From assembly GCF_007858535.1 (NCBI RefSeq), contig NZ_CP040174.1:1116001-1180000 (forward strand): a stretch of DNA of 64,000 nucleotides, in the 5' to 3' direction. Positions within the stretch are counted from its first letter, which is position 1; each line of letters starts with the position of its first letter. Shown here piece after piece: positions 7,035 through 15,303 of the stretch. The position numbers and the translations under genes were made by a program. The DNA comes from Arthrobacter sp. UKPF54-2 (lineage in GTDB: Bacteria; Actinomycetota; Actinomycetes; Actinomycetales; Micrococcaceae). The notes beneath the pieces are model-generated. The model did not search any database. It had not been told where the DNA came from and was given only the letters and a program-made list of their open reading frames with translations.

Positions 7035-8141
7035 ATGGCTAGCAACTGGGAGCGCCTGGACCCCGCGCTGCGCGAATCCGTGCAGGACAATGTGGAACTC
7101 TACGAGCGGGTCCGTCCTGCCCTGAAACTGGTCACCCGCGATGTGTTGCTGACGTTGCGCGCCATGCTCAAGGGCACCGAGGTGACGCCGCTGTTCGTGA
7201 CCGGCCGGACCAAGACCGTGGAGTCCTTCCGCGAGAAGATCTCCCGGATCGAGGAGCCGCTGGAACCGGGTGGTCCGCCGGTGCTGAAGTTCCCGGACCC
7301 GTTCCGCACGCTCAATGACATGGTGGGCATCCGCGTCATCACCAAGCTCCCGGCCGAGAACGCCGTCGTCGCCAACCTGATCAAACGCCAGCGCCAGCTC
7401 TTCGACTGCCGCGGCGACCGCGAGAAGGACATCGGATCCATCGAGTCGGGGACCTACGGCTACTCCAGCCGGCACCTGATCCTGCGGACCATCCAGAACG
7501 AGACCGTCAAGGAGTACCAGCAGGCGTTCAACCCGGACGCGCAGCCCAACGGCAGCTACTTCTTCGAGTGCCAGATCCGCACGGTGTTCGCCCACGCCTG
7601 GAGCGAAATCGAGCACGATATCCGCTTCAAGGCCGAGGATCCGCGCGCCTGGACTCCGCATTTTGACCGCCAGTTCACCGCCACGGCCGCCATGCTGGAG
7701 ACCGTGGAAAGCGCGTTCGCTGACCTGCATGAACGCTACGAGGAGGTCCGCAGCTACTGGGACATGGAGGGCGAGGGTGCAGCGCAGCTGACCCCGAACC
7801 GGATCCGCGACGTCTGGCGGACGCTGCTGCCGCACGTGGACCGAAAGGTCGACGACGACTGGGGCTGGGCCGCCGAGCTGATGGCCGCGCACGGCCTGAA
7901 CCAGACCGTACAGCTGGCCGGCCTGCTGAGCGCCAATCGGATCACCGAGGTCCGCCGAGCGCTGGACCACCGCTACTCTCCCGGCCCGGACCGGCTGCTG
8001 GACGACCTGCTGCTCTGGCAGTACGGAACCACCCACATCGACCTCACGGCGGAACCGGCCGACGCCGTCCCGCACCCGCGGCGGGACAGCCTCCTGCGCC
8101 GGCTCAAACAGATCGAGCGCTACCGGCTCACGCAGGGTTAG
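7035..8141 (+). CDS. RelA/SpoT-domain small alarmone synthetase with C-terminal extension
   Basis: 368-residue protein with a (p)ppGpp-synthetase domain and no HD hydrolase domain. Synthetase motifs are RTLNDMVGIRVIT (res 91-103), YGYSSRHLIL (141-150), FECQIRTVFAHAWSE (177-191) and EIEHDI. It would transfer pyrophosphate from ATP to GDP/GTP, or to another acceptor if of the toxSAS class. Residues 210-368 form an extra alpha-helical region not found in short RelQ/RelP enzymes. No partner antitoxin ORF is adjacent on the same strand, which weighs against a toxin-antitoxin pair. The ATG lies six bases after TAAGCT (7023-7028), so it is probably leaderless. Confidence 0.85.
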   Translation: MASNWERLDPALRESVQDNVELYERVRPALKLVTRDVLLTLRAMLKGTEVTPLFVTGRTKTVESFREKISRIEEPLEPGGPPVLKFPDPFRTLNDMVGIRVITKLPAENAVVANLIKRQRQLFDCRGDREKDIGSIESGTYGYSSRHLILRTIQNETVKEYQQAFNPDAQPNGSYFFECQIRTVFAHAWSEIEHDIRFKAEDPRAWTPHFDRQFTATAAMLETVESAFADLHERYEEVRSYWDMEGEGAAQLTPNRIRDVWRTLLPHVDRKVDDDWGWAAELMAAHGLNQTVQLAGLLSANRITEVRRALDHRYSPGPDRLLDDLLLWQYGTTHIDLTAEPADAVPHPRRDSLLRRLKQIERYRLTQG

Positions 8142-8180
8142 GAAGCGGGTAATCTACGCCGCACTCGGCGAGGCCTTGTC

Positions 8181-8627
8181 TCAGGAAACTGCCCCGCCCC
8201 CGTTGAAACGGCCGACGTAGCGGCGCTGCCACGGGGTTTCCACCGCCCCGCGCCGATAGTTCCGCCGCACGAAGGCGACCGCCTCGGCCGCCGGGACGCC
8301 GTCGAGGACGGCGATGCAGGCAAGGGCGGTGCCGGTCCGGCCCCGGCCGCCCCAGCACGCCACCTCGACGCGCTCGGTTTCAGCGCGCCGCCAGGCCTCT
8401 TGGAAAGCGTCGAGGGCGTCGACGTCGTCGGCCGGCACGTGCAGGTCGCGCCAGCGGACCCACCGGGAGTCCCACTCCACCGGCCGCGGGCTGCGGCCGA
8501 GCAGGTACAGTCCGAAGTCCGGGCGCGGCCCGGCCGGAAACGGCGCCAGGAGGCCCCGGCCGCGGATGAGCCGCCCGGAAGGAAGACTGAGCACGCCGGG
8601 CCGGCCCGGCTCCCACGTCGGCGCCAT
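8181..8627 (-). CDS. Protein-tyrosine-phosphatase-like protein
   Basis: 148-residue protein with a CX5R phosphatase loop, VACWGGRGRTGTALA, and a preceding WRDLHVPADD segment that could supply the general-acid Asp of PTP/dual-specificity enzymes. The His that normally precedes the nucleophilic Cys is Ala here, so catalytic efficiency is uncertain. ATG 8627 is preferred over the upstream GTG at 8657 because TACGCT (8635-8640) sits 7 nt before it. It converges with the alarmone synthetase gene; 39 nt separate the stops. Confidence 0.8.
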   Translation of the reverse strand: MAPTWEPGRPGVLSLPSGRLIRGRGLLAPFPAGPRPDFGLYLLGRSPRPVEWDSRWVRWRDLHVPADDVDALDAFQEAWRRAETERVEVACWGGRGRTGTALACIAVLDGVPAAEAVAFVRRNYRRGAVETPWQRRYVGRFNGGGAVS

Positions 8628-8798
8628 AGTCCCGAGCGTAGCCGTTCCCACCGACACGTTAAAGGGCCCGGTGGGACCCGCGGTGGACCCCGGCGGGTTG
8701 GCTCGGGCGCGGAAAGAAGGGCCGCACGTCTCTGGCGGGAACGGAACCGAGTCCCTAGAGTGGCCGGGAACTCCGAAACCGCTGAAAGGAAGCCACGG

Positions 8799-9092
8799 AT
8801 GTCATTCCAGGCGTACCTCGACACCATCGAGGACAAAACCGGCCTTACCCCCCGCCAACTCCTCGAGCTCGCCCGGGAGAAAGGCTTCGACGACGCGTCC
8901 GTGAAGGCCGGCGAGATTCTGGACTGGCTGCGGGCCGACTACGGCCTGGGCCGCGGCCACGGCATGGCGCTCGTCCACGTCATCCGGCAGGGCCCGGGCA
9001 TCAGCAGCAAGCACGTCGGAACCACCGGCGCGCACAGCGATGAGTCGGACACACTCTGGCTGGACGGCAAGGCGTCGAAGCCGGTCTCGTAA
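8799..9092 (+). CDS. DUF4287-family small protein
   Basis: 97-residue soluble protein. It opens MSFQAYLDTIEDKTGLTPRQ and continues with helical segments (ELAREKGF, VKAGEILDWLRADYGLGRGH), the characteristic DUF4287 arrangement. DUF4287 proteins are widespread in Actinobacteria and have no established biochemical function. A good ribosome site (GAAAGGAAG, 8784-8792) precedes the ATG. The C-terminal 25 residues are hydrophilic and unstructured. It stands alone between the PTP-like gene (divergent) and the BASS transporter. Confidence 0.88.
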   Translation: MSFQAYLDTIEDKTGLTPRQLLELAREKGFDDASVKAGEILDWLRADYGLGRGHGMALVHVIRQGPGISSKHVGTTGAHSDESDTLWLDGKASKPVS

Positions 9093-9111
9093 CGCCGCCG
9101 CGGCCATAAAT

Positions 9112-9141
9112 CTGACATACTCGTCCGCTGGCTGGTCATAA
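9112..9141 (+). promoter_or_regulatory. Possible promoter of the BASS transporter gene
   Basis: CTGACA (9112-9117) and TCATAA (9136-9141) are separated by 18 bp upstream of the transporter start at 9180. Both hexamers deviate from consensus, so this is only a candidate. Confidence 0.35.
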
Positions 9142-9179
9142 AGTGGCCACATCGCGGACGCCGGTGGCACCATGCTTGG

Positions 9180-10190
9180 ATGCTTGAGGCAACCAAATCC
9201 CCTGAGTCCGCCCCGGAGACCCGCGCTGCAGCGGACACCCCGGTCAATCCGGCCCTCGCCGCCGAGGCGAAAATCGCCCGCATTGCGGTCACGGTGTTTC
9301 CGCTCCTCGTCGTGGCGGCCGGCGTCGCAGGGTTCCTGTTGCCGGGCGCCTTCAAACCGCTCGCGCCCAGCGTTCCGTACCTGCTCGGCATCATTATGTT
9401 CTGCATGGGCTTGACCCTGACCCCGCCGGATTTTGCTTCCGTGGCGAAGCGTCCCTGGGCCGTGGTGCTGGGCATCGTGGCGCACTACGTCATCATGCCC
9501 GGCGCCGGGTGGCTGATCGCCCAGGCGCTGCAGCTTGAGCCGGAACTCGCCGTCGGCCTGATCCTGGTCGGGTGCGCGCCGTCCGGCACGGCATCGAACG
9601 TGATGGCGTTCCTGGCGAAGGGCGACGTTGCGCTGTCTGTGGCCGTCGCGTCCGTCTCAACCCTGATCGCCCCGGTGGTCACCCCGCTGCTGGTGCTGTT
9701 CCTGGCCGGGTCCTACCTGCAGATCGACGCCGCCGGCATGGTGCTGGACATCGTTAAGACCGTGCTGCTGCCGGTGGTCGCCGGCCTGCTGGCCCGGCTG
9801 TTCCTGAAGAAGCTCGTCGCCCGGGTGCTCCCGGCGCTGCCCTGGGCCTCCGCCGTCGTCATCTCGCTGATTGTGGCGATCGTGGTGGCCGGCAGCGCCA
9901 ACAAGATCGTCGCCGCCGGCGGTATCGTCTTCCTCGCGGTGGTCCTGCACAACGGCTTCGGTCTGGGCCTCGGCTACCTCGCCGGCAAGCTCGGGCGGCT
10001 TGATGACAAGGCCCGCCGCGCCCTGGCCTTTGAGGTGGGCATGCAGAACTCCGGCCTCGCCGCGACGCTGGCCACGGCACACTTCAGCCCGCTCGCCGCG
10101 CTGCCGTCCGCAGTGTTCTCGCTCTGGCACAACATCTCCGGCGCCATCGTGGCGGCCTGGCTGGCCCGCCGTCCGTTGCGCGACGCCTGA
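9180..10190 (+). CDS. Bile-acid:sodium symporter (BASS) family transporter
   Basis: 336-residue membrane protein with about ten TM segments. It has the family signatures MFCMGLTLTPPDF in the N-terminal half, GCAPSGTASNVMAFLAKGD (crossover/substrate region) and EVGMQNSGLAATLA in the second half. It would couple uptake of an organic anion to Na+. Bacterial BASS members carry pantoate, pyruvate or similar small acids; the substrate here cannot be assigned. Residues 1-35 form an unusually long hydrophilic N-terminus before TM1. Only a weak ribosome site precedes the ATG, and a second ATG at 9172 is out of frame. Confidence 0.92.
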   Translation: MLEATKSPESAPETRAAADTPVNPALAAEAKIARIAVTVFPLLVVAAGVAGFLLPGAFKPLAPSVPYLLGIIMFCMGLTLTPPDFASVAKRPWAVVLGIVAHYVIMPGAGWLIAQALQLEPELAVGLILVGCAPSGTASNVMAFLAKGDVALSVAVASVSTLIAPVVTPLLVLFLAGSYLQIDAAGMVLDIVKTVLLPVVAGLLARLFLKKLVARVLPALPWASAVVISLIVAIVVAGSANKIVAAGGIVFLAVVLHNGFGLGLGYLAGKLGRLDDKARRALAFEVGMQNSGLAATLATAHFSPLAALPSAVFSLWHNISGAIVAAWLARRPLRDA

Positions 10191-10290
10191 TCCCGGCGGG
10201 GTACATGTCGTCCCGCTAAGACCTCCTTGCGGTCAGAGCACGGCATCAGGAGGATGAGGGGACCGCTTAGGCACACCAGGGAGGTGGATC

Positions 10291-10896
10291 TTGCCCACGG
10301 ACGACCAATACACAACTGAACGGGACAGCTTCGACAGGCTGCTGGCGGACCGGCAACTCTGGCGGCAGGCCACCACAATCCCGGCCGCCGGCGAACTGAC
10401 CGCCCGCTGGCTGGAGGGGCGGAGCCAGTACCAGCCGGGAACGTTCACGCCGAACATCGACGCGGAGACCAAGCCGATCGCCGGGCAGCTGGCGGAACTC
10501 AACCGGAACGGGCTGTTCACCAAGGAATCGCAGCCCGGGCTCCTTGAGGACGCCGGCGCGCAGCGGGCCTACGTGACGGGATTCTGCACACCGGAGTCGG
10601 CCGTGAGCCTGCTGGACCTCTCCTCGCGGACCGAACTTGTGACGGTGGCGCACGCTCCGGGGGAAATGAGCCGGGCCTCAATTCCCGTGACCCTGCAGGA
10701 CGCCGAGATCGTCACCGTGCTGGGCACCAGCGAGAGCCCGATTGAAGCGGACCAGCTTCAGGACTGGTCGGCCGAGGCCAACGAGGCGCTGGCACTGGTC
10801 CTGGCCGAGTCCTGGTACGTCGAGATTTTTGACCCCGTGTGGGGGCGCGACGGCGTGCTGCTGCCGGCGGTCCTCGACGCCCTCGCAGCGGGCTGA
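10291..10896 (+). CDS. DUF6919-like hypothetical protein
   Basis: 201-residue soluble protein with no signal peptide or TM. The arrangement matches an actinobacterial family I associate with DUF6919: ELTARWLEG near residue 33, LAELNRNGLFTKESQPG near 67, QRAYVTGFC near 91. Function unknown. No ATG lies in frame before the conserved region. TTG at 10291 follows a strong GGGAGGTGG ribosome site (10279-10287), so translation very probably starts at TTG. It is 100 nt downstream of the transporter gene and may be transcribed separately. Confidence 0.8.
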   Translation: MPTDDQYTTERDSFDRLLADRQLWRQATTIPAAGELTARWLEGRSQYQPGTFTPNIDAETKPIAGQLAELNRNGLFTKESQPGLLEDAGAQRAYVTGFCTPESAVSLLDLSSRTELVTVAHAPGEMSRASIPVTLQDAEIVTVLGTSESPIEADQLQDWSAEANEALALVLAESWYVEIFDPVWGRDGVLLPAVLDALAAG

Positions 10897-10920
10897 ACGG
10901 CCGACGGCGACCCGGCGGGT

Positions 10921-11217
10921 TCAGCCGATGCTGGCTGCCTCGTCGAGGGTGCGCGATTCGAAGTGCTCCAGCAGTTCGCGCATGGCCTCGACGCCCTGCG
11001 TAAACGTTGCCGAGGCCCGCCACTGCTCGATCTGTTCCAGAGATTCCCACGGCCCGGTGCTGATGAACCGGTTCCTGACGTCACGGTCGTGCATCAGCAC
11101 CGCCCTGGTGTGGGGGTAGTCTTCCTGCGTCTTGCGGGCCAGGTCCCGCCAGGCCTGGACAAAATCGTTCTCGCGTCCCGGGTGGACCAGCCAGATTCCC
11201 AGCGTGTAGACAGACAT
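10921..11217 (-). CDS. Antibiotic biosynthesis monooxygenase (ABM) domain protein
   Basis: 98-residue ferredoxin-like dimeric alpha/beta-barrel protein. It shows the typical IWLVHPGRENDFVQAW start, RNRFISTGPWESLEQIEQW middle and FTQGVEAMRELLEHFE helix. Such proteins act as small cofactor-free monooxygenases, haem-degrading enzymes, or stress-induced proteins of unknown activity; the sequence does not discriminate. ATG 11217 is chosen because GGAGGCGG lies 5 nt upstream, in preference to the in-frame ATG at 11232. It converges with the DUF6919 gene. Confidence 0.85.
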   Translation of the reverse strand: MSVYTLGIWLVHPGRENDFVQAWRDLARKTQEDYPHTRAVLMHDRDVRNRFISTGPWESLEQIEQWRASATFTQGVEAMRELLEHFESRTLDEAASIG

Positions 11218-11448
11218 GGCAGCCGCCTCCATTCTCTGTACGGGGTTGATAGCGCCGATTATGTTCCCGCGGCCGCGCGCCCGCTAGGGCCGGATTGCCC
11301 GGCCCTTCCCGGCCAAATAACGGCCGGCGGCCTGTGCCTGCGCTAGCCTGTCACCATGGGCCGCTGGACTTCCGTCGGCCCGGCCCGTGGCCGAGGTGGT
11401 CCCGGAGCCAGAATCTGCACGTTGTTCCGTATTGAGCAAAGGATGATC

Positions 11449-11670
11449 ATGGCTATTTCAATTGAACTCGGCAAGAAACTCGACAAGGCCTACGAGAACA
11501 AGAGCCTGGACGAGGTGCTCGCCGCGCCCCCGTCAGCCCTGGCCGGACTGACGGAGAAGCACGACGAGATGCTCGCCAGCATGGGCATCAACACGGTCCG
11601 CGATCTGGGCAGCAACAAGTTCTTCGCCACCGCCGGCGTCCTCGTTGCGCTCTCCGGCCACGTCGACTAG
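11449..11670 (+). CDS. Conserved small actinobacterial protein of unknown function (73 aa)
   Basis: 73-residue soluble protein: MAISIELGKKLDKAYENKS, then LDEVLAAPPSALAGLTEKHDE, then MGINTVRDLGSNKFFATAG. The last part resembles a helix-hairpin-helix-like motif found in a common actinobacterial family without known role. The start at 11449 has AAAGGA 5 nt upstream. An in-frame ATG at 11356 would give 104 aa and sits exactly six bases after TAGCCT (11344-11349), the leaderless arrangement, so a longer form is possible. A strong intrinsic terminator follows. Confidence 0.78.
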   Translation: MAISIELGKKLDKAYENKSLDEVLAAPPSALAGLTEKHDEMLASMGINTVRDLGSNKFFATAGVLVALSGHVD

Positions 11671-11697
11671 CCCAAGGTCCGTCCAACAGACTAACGA

Positions 11698-11733
11698 GGG
11701 CCCGTCCGGTTTCAACCGGACGGGCCCTTTGCT
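11698..11733 (+). terminator. Rho-independent terminator
   Basis: Perfect 14-bp stem: GGGCCCGTCCGGTT (11698-11711) pairs with AACCGGACGGGCCC (11714-11727), followed by TTTGCTT. It ends the small-protein transcript and, being symmetrical, may also stop the opposing biotin-carboxylase operon, whose stop codon is at 11763. Confidence 0.9.
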
Positions 11734-11762
11734 TATCCCGGGCGCAAGCTCCCGTGCCGGGG

Positions 11763-13538
11763 CTACCCGATCAGCGCCAGCACCGCTCCGGCCGTGACCA
11801 CACCGCCGGCTTCGGCCTGCACTTCGGTGACCGTCCCGTCCCGGTGCGCGGCCACCTGGGTTTCCATCTTCATCGCTTCCAGCACGACGACGGGGTCCCC
11901 GGCCGTGACCCCGGCCCCCGGCTCGACCAGCCACTTCACCACGGTCCCGGCCATGTGGGCGCGCAGTTCCGCCGGATCCGCGGCAGCGCCGGCGTCGGGC
12001 GCGGCCCCGGCCTCCGGCGAAACCCCGGCCGGGAGTCCGCCGGACAGCGACCCGCCGGAGCGTGTCCAGCCGTCCAGCAGCTCGGCCGGCAGCCCGACGG
12101 CGAGACGCTTGCCGTCGACCTCGACGGTGATGGTGCGGCGTTCGCCGTCGGGCGCGGTGGTGCTGTAGCCCGGGTCCGCGGCGATGGAGGCCGTGTCCGC
12201 GAAGTCCGTCTCGATCCACCGGGTGTGGATTCCCAGGCCGGTCTCGGAGGTGAAGTCCGGGGATTCCAGCACGGCCCGGTGGAACGGCAGCACGGTGGCC
12301 ACCCCGGTGATGCTGAGCTCGGCGAGGGCGCGGCGGGCCCGTCGCAGGGCCTGCTGCCGGTCCGCGCCGGTGACGATCAGCTTCGCCAGCAGCGAGTCGA
12401 ACTGCGGTGGGACGAATGAGCCGGAGCGGACGCCGGAGTCCAGCCGGATGCCCGGGCCGGTGGGGCCGGAGAACTGCTTAATGGTGCCGGGCGAGGGCAG
12501 GAAGCCGCGGCCCGCGTCCTCGGCGTTGAGCCGGAATTCGAAGGAGTGCCCCCGGGGCGCCGGGTCCTCGGTGAAGCGCAGCTTCTCCCCCGCGGCGATG
12601 CGGAATTGTTCCTGCACCAGGTCGATCCCGGTGGTCTCCTCGGTGATGGGGTGCTCCACCTGCAGGCGGGTGTTGACCTCCAGGAAGGCCACCGTGCCGT
12701 CGGCCGCAACGAGGAACTCCACGGTGCCGGCGCCGGAGTAGCCGGCTTCCCGGCAGACGGCTTTGGAGCCCTGGTAGATCTGGCTTCGCTGCCCGTCGGT
12801 GAGGAACGGCGCCGGGGCTTCCTCAACGAGTTTCTGGTGCCGGCGCTGCAGCGAGCAGTCGCGGGTGCCGACGACGACGACGTTCCCGTGGGTGTCGGCC
12901 AGGACTTGGGCCTCAACGTGGCGTGGCCGGTCCAGGTAGCGCTCCACGAAGCACTCGCCGCGGCCGAACGCGGCGACGGCCTCGCGGACGGCGGAGTCAA
13001 AGGCTTCCTCGATTTCCCCGAGCTCGCGGACCACTTTCATGCCGCGCCCGCCGCCGCCGAAGGCGGCCTTGATGGCGATCGGCAGTCCGTGCTGTTCGGC
13101 GAAGGCCCGGGCCTCCGCCGCGGACCCGACGGGACCGTCGCTGCCGGCCACCAGGGGCGCCCCGGCACGGACGGCCGTTTCGCGGGCGGTGATTTTGTTG
13201 CCCAGCAGCCGGATGGCGTCGGGCGCGGGCCCGATCCAGGTCAGGCCGGCGTCGAGCACGGCCTGGGCGAAGTCGGCGTTCTCGGACAGGAAACCGTAGC
13301 CCGGGTGGACCGCGTCGGCGCCGGAGGCGGCGGCCGCGGCGAGGAGCTTGGGGATGTTCAGGTAGGTGTCCGCGGGCGAGTTGCCGCCCAGGGCGAATGC
13401 CTCGTCCGCGGCGGAGACGTGCACCGCGTCGGCGTCGATGTCGGCGTAGACGGCGACGGACGCCAGCTGGGCGTCGTCGCAGGCCCGGGCGATCCGGACG
13501 GCGATTTCGCCGCGGTTGGCGATCAGGACCTTGCGCAT
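11763..13538 (-). CDS. Biotin carboxylase-BCCP fusion of the 5-oxoprolinase operon
   Basis: 591-residue protein. Biotin-carboxylase N-domain [21 protein letters not shown]-grasp with glycine loop [14 protein letters not shown]; family segments [17 protein letters not shown] and [18 protein letters not shown]-terminal lipoyl/biotin domain with attachment motif EAMKMET (Lys557). It would carboxylate its own biotin with ATP and bicarbonate. It is translationally coupled to pxpBC (TGATG overlap). In this setting it may supply a carboxylated intermediate for 5-oxoproline or a related amide, or be an acyl-CoA carboxylase alpha subunit recruited to the operon; no carboxyltransferase beta gene is nearby. 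Length is shorter than typical 650-aa acyl-CoA alpha chains. Confidence 0.88.
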   Translation of the reverse strand: MRKVLIANRGEIAVRIARACDDAQLASVAVYADIDADAVHVSAADEAFALGGNSPADTYLNIPKLLAAAAASGADAVHPGYGFLSENADFAQAVLDAGLTWIGPAPDAIRLLGNKITARETAVRAGAPLVAGSDGPVGSAAEARAFAEQHGLPIAIKAAFGGGGRGMKVVRELGEIEEAFDSAVREAVAAFGRGECFVERYLDRPRHVEAQVLADTHGNVVVVGTRDCSLQRRHQKLVEEAPAPFLTDGQRSQIYQGSKAVCREAGYSGAGTVEFLVAADGTVAFLEVNTRLQVEHPITEETTGIDLVQEQFRIAAGEKLRFTEDPAPRGHSFEFRLNAEDAGRGFLPSPGTIKQFSGPTGPGIRLDSGVRSGSFVPPQFDSLLAKLIVTGADRQQALRRARRALAELSITGVATVLPFHRAVLESPDFTSETGLGIHTRWIETDFADTASIAADPGYSTTAPDGERRTITVEVDGKRLAVGLPAELLDGWTRSGGSLSGGLPAGVSPEAGAAPDAGAAADPAELRAHMAGTVVKWLVEPGAGVTAGDPVVVLEAMKMETQVAAHRDGTVTEVQAEAGGVVTAGAVLALIG

Positions 13539-15277
13539 CAGTTACTCATTCCATGTTCGGCGGGCTCGGGGGTGTGGCGGGGGGTGGTGTGGCCGGGGGT
13601 GCCGGGCTCGGTGCTGCCGGGCTCGGTGGTGCCTGACTCGGCCCAGCGGAAACGGATGGTTCCGCCAATCGGGACCTGCGCGGCGAGGTCCAGCTGTGAG
13701 TCGACCACGACGGCGATCACCGGGTAGCCGCCGGTGATCGGGTGGTCGGCCAGGAAGAGCACGGGCAGGCCTTCGGGCGGGACCTGCAGGGCGCCGGCGA
13801 CGGTTCCTTCGCTGGCCAGTTCCCCGTCCCGGGTGCGCTGCAGCGGGGTTCCGTCCAGGCGCATGCCCACCCGGTTGGATTGCGGCTTTACCTGCCATTC
13901 CTGGCGGGTCAGGGACTCCAAGGCCGCGGCGTCGAACCAGTCGGCGCGCGGGCCGGGCACGACGTCGAGCACGGTCACTCCGGTGCCGGGGAACTCGGGC
14001 TGCAGTTCCGGGTTGCCCACGACGCCGGATTCCGAGTCGCCGCCGGTGGCCAGGAGCTGCCCGGCGGCCAGCGGCGCAGGGCCTATTCCGGACATGGTGT
14101 CGGTGGAGCGGCTGCCGAGGACGGGGGCCGCATCCACGCCGCCGCGGACCGCGAGGTAGCTGCGGAAGCCGCTCGTGGGCGCACCGATGCTGAGGGTCTC
14201 GCCGTCGAGCAGGGCGAACGGGGTGGCCATCGGGACGGTGCGGCGGGCCGGCTCCGCTTCCGGTGCCGCCGGGGTGGTGATGGCCAGTTCGGACGGCGCC
14301 CCGGCGACGGCAAGGACCTGGTCCCCGACCGCCTGGACCGTGAGTCCGCCGGCGGCGGTCCCGAGCGCCACGGTCTCGATCGCCGCTGCGCCGGGCGCGT
14401 TCCCGACGAGCCGGTTGGCGCGGCGCAGCGAGGCGCGGTCGAGGGCGCCGGCCGCGGAGACGCCGAGGCCGGAGTGGCCGTGGCGTCCGAGATCCTGGAT
14501 CAGGCTTTGCAGCCCGGGTGAAGTGACCCGGAGCCCGGAGGCCACCTCGGGCGCGGCGGCCACCTCCGGCGCGCGGACCTCGGTCCGCTGGCCGGCTGCC
14601 AGGTTCACAGACTCGCGGACAGCGCGGAACTGGATCCGCGAGCCGGGGGCAGCGAGGGCGGGCTGCTCTCGGTCCAGGTCCCACATCCGGGCGGAGGTGC
14701 GGCCGATCAGCTGCCAGCCCCCGGGTGAGCGGCGAGGGTAGACGGCCGAATAGCTTCCGGCCAGTGCCACGGACCCGGCCGGCACGGCTGTGCGCGGGGA
14801 GCTGCGGCGGGGAACGGTGAGGGCCTTGTTTTCCCCGACGAGGTAGCCGAAGCCCGGGGCGAAGCCGGCGAAGGCCACGGTCCACGGCTGGCCGGTGTGG
14901 GCGGCGATCACGCCGTCGATCCCGAGGCCGGTCAGTTCCGCGACCTCGGCGAGGTCCTCGCCGTCGTACACGGTGTCGATCACCAGCAGGCCGCCGTCGC
15001 GCTGCACCGGGGCGGTGAGGTCGAGCTCCAGCAGCTGCGCGGCGATCCGGCGGGCGGCCGCAGCCGAGTCGGCCGTGACCATCACGGTCTCGGCGGCGGC
15101 CAGGACGTCCACTTGGCCCGGCAGCGGGTGCTCCAGGAGCCGTGACTGCAGCGCCAGCACGCCCGGCGTGCCGGCGAGTTCGGCGAGCACCGCCCGGGTG
15201 CCCACCGCCCGCACCGCGCTCACTTTGTGGACGGGCGCCTGCCGCGCTGCCACAGTATCCATTGCTGCCTCCATCAT
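13538..15277 (-). CDS. 5-oxoprolinase subunits B and C fused (PxpB-PxpC)
   Basis: 579-residue fusion. Residues about 15-220 match PxpB/KipI (allophanate hydrolase subunit 1): [36 protein letters not shown] and [10 protein letters not shown]. Residues about 245-560 match PxpC/KipA (subunit 2): [55 protein letters not shown]. With PxpA it performs ATP-dependent cleavage of 5-oxoproline to glutamate. The C-terminal 35 residues are a Thr/Pro/Glu-rich linker-like tail. Starts at 15277 and 15262 both have GGAGG upstream (8 and 5 nt); the longer is given. Its last base overlaps the next gene. Confidence 0.92.
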   Translation of the reverse strand: MMEAAMDTVAARQAPVHKVSAVRAVGTRAVLAELAGTPGVLALQSRLLEHPLPGQVDVLAAAETVMVTADSAAAARRIAAQLLELDLTAPVQRDGGLLVIDTVYDGEDLAEVAELTGLGIDGVIAAHTGQPWTVAFAGFAPGFGYLVGENKALTVPRRSSPRTAVPAGSVALAGSYSAVYPRRSPGGWQLIGRTSARMWDLDREQPALAAPGSRIQFRAVRESVNLAAGQRTEVRAPEVAAAPEVASGLRVTSPGLQSLIQDLGRHGHSGLGVSAAGALDRASLRRANRLVGNAPGAAAIETVALGTAAGGLTVQAVGDQVLAVAGAPSELAITTPAAPEAEPARRTVPMATPFALLDGETLSIGAPTSGFRSYLAVRGGVDAAPVLGSRSTDTMSGIGPAPLAAGQLLATGGDSESGVVGNPELQPEFPGTGVTVLDVVPGPRADWFDAAALESLTRQEWQVKPQSNRVGMRLDGTPLQRTRDGELASEGTVAGALQVPPEGLPVLFLADHPITGGYPVIAVVVDSQLDLAAQVPIGGTIRFRWAESGTTEPGSTEPGTPGHTTPRHTPEPAEHGMSN

Positions 15278-15303
15278 TGCCGCCGCCTCCGGGATCCGCG
15301 CGC

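Noticed and set aside
6843..8075. 410-residue minus-strand frame opposite the alarmone synthetase
   Set aside because: The plus strand encodes intact RelA/SpoT motifs; the minus frame is a shadow.
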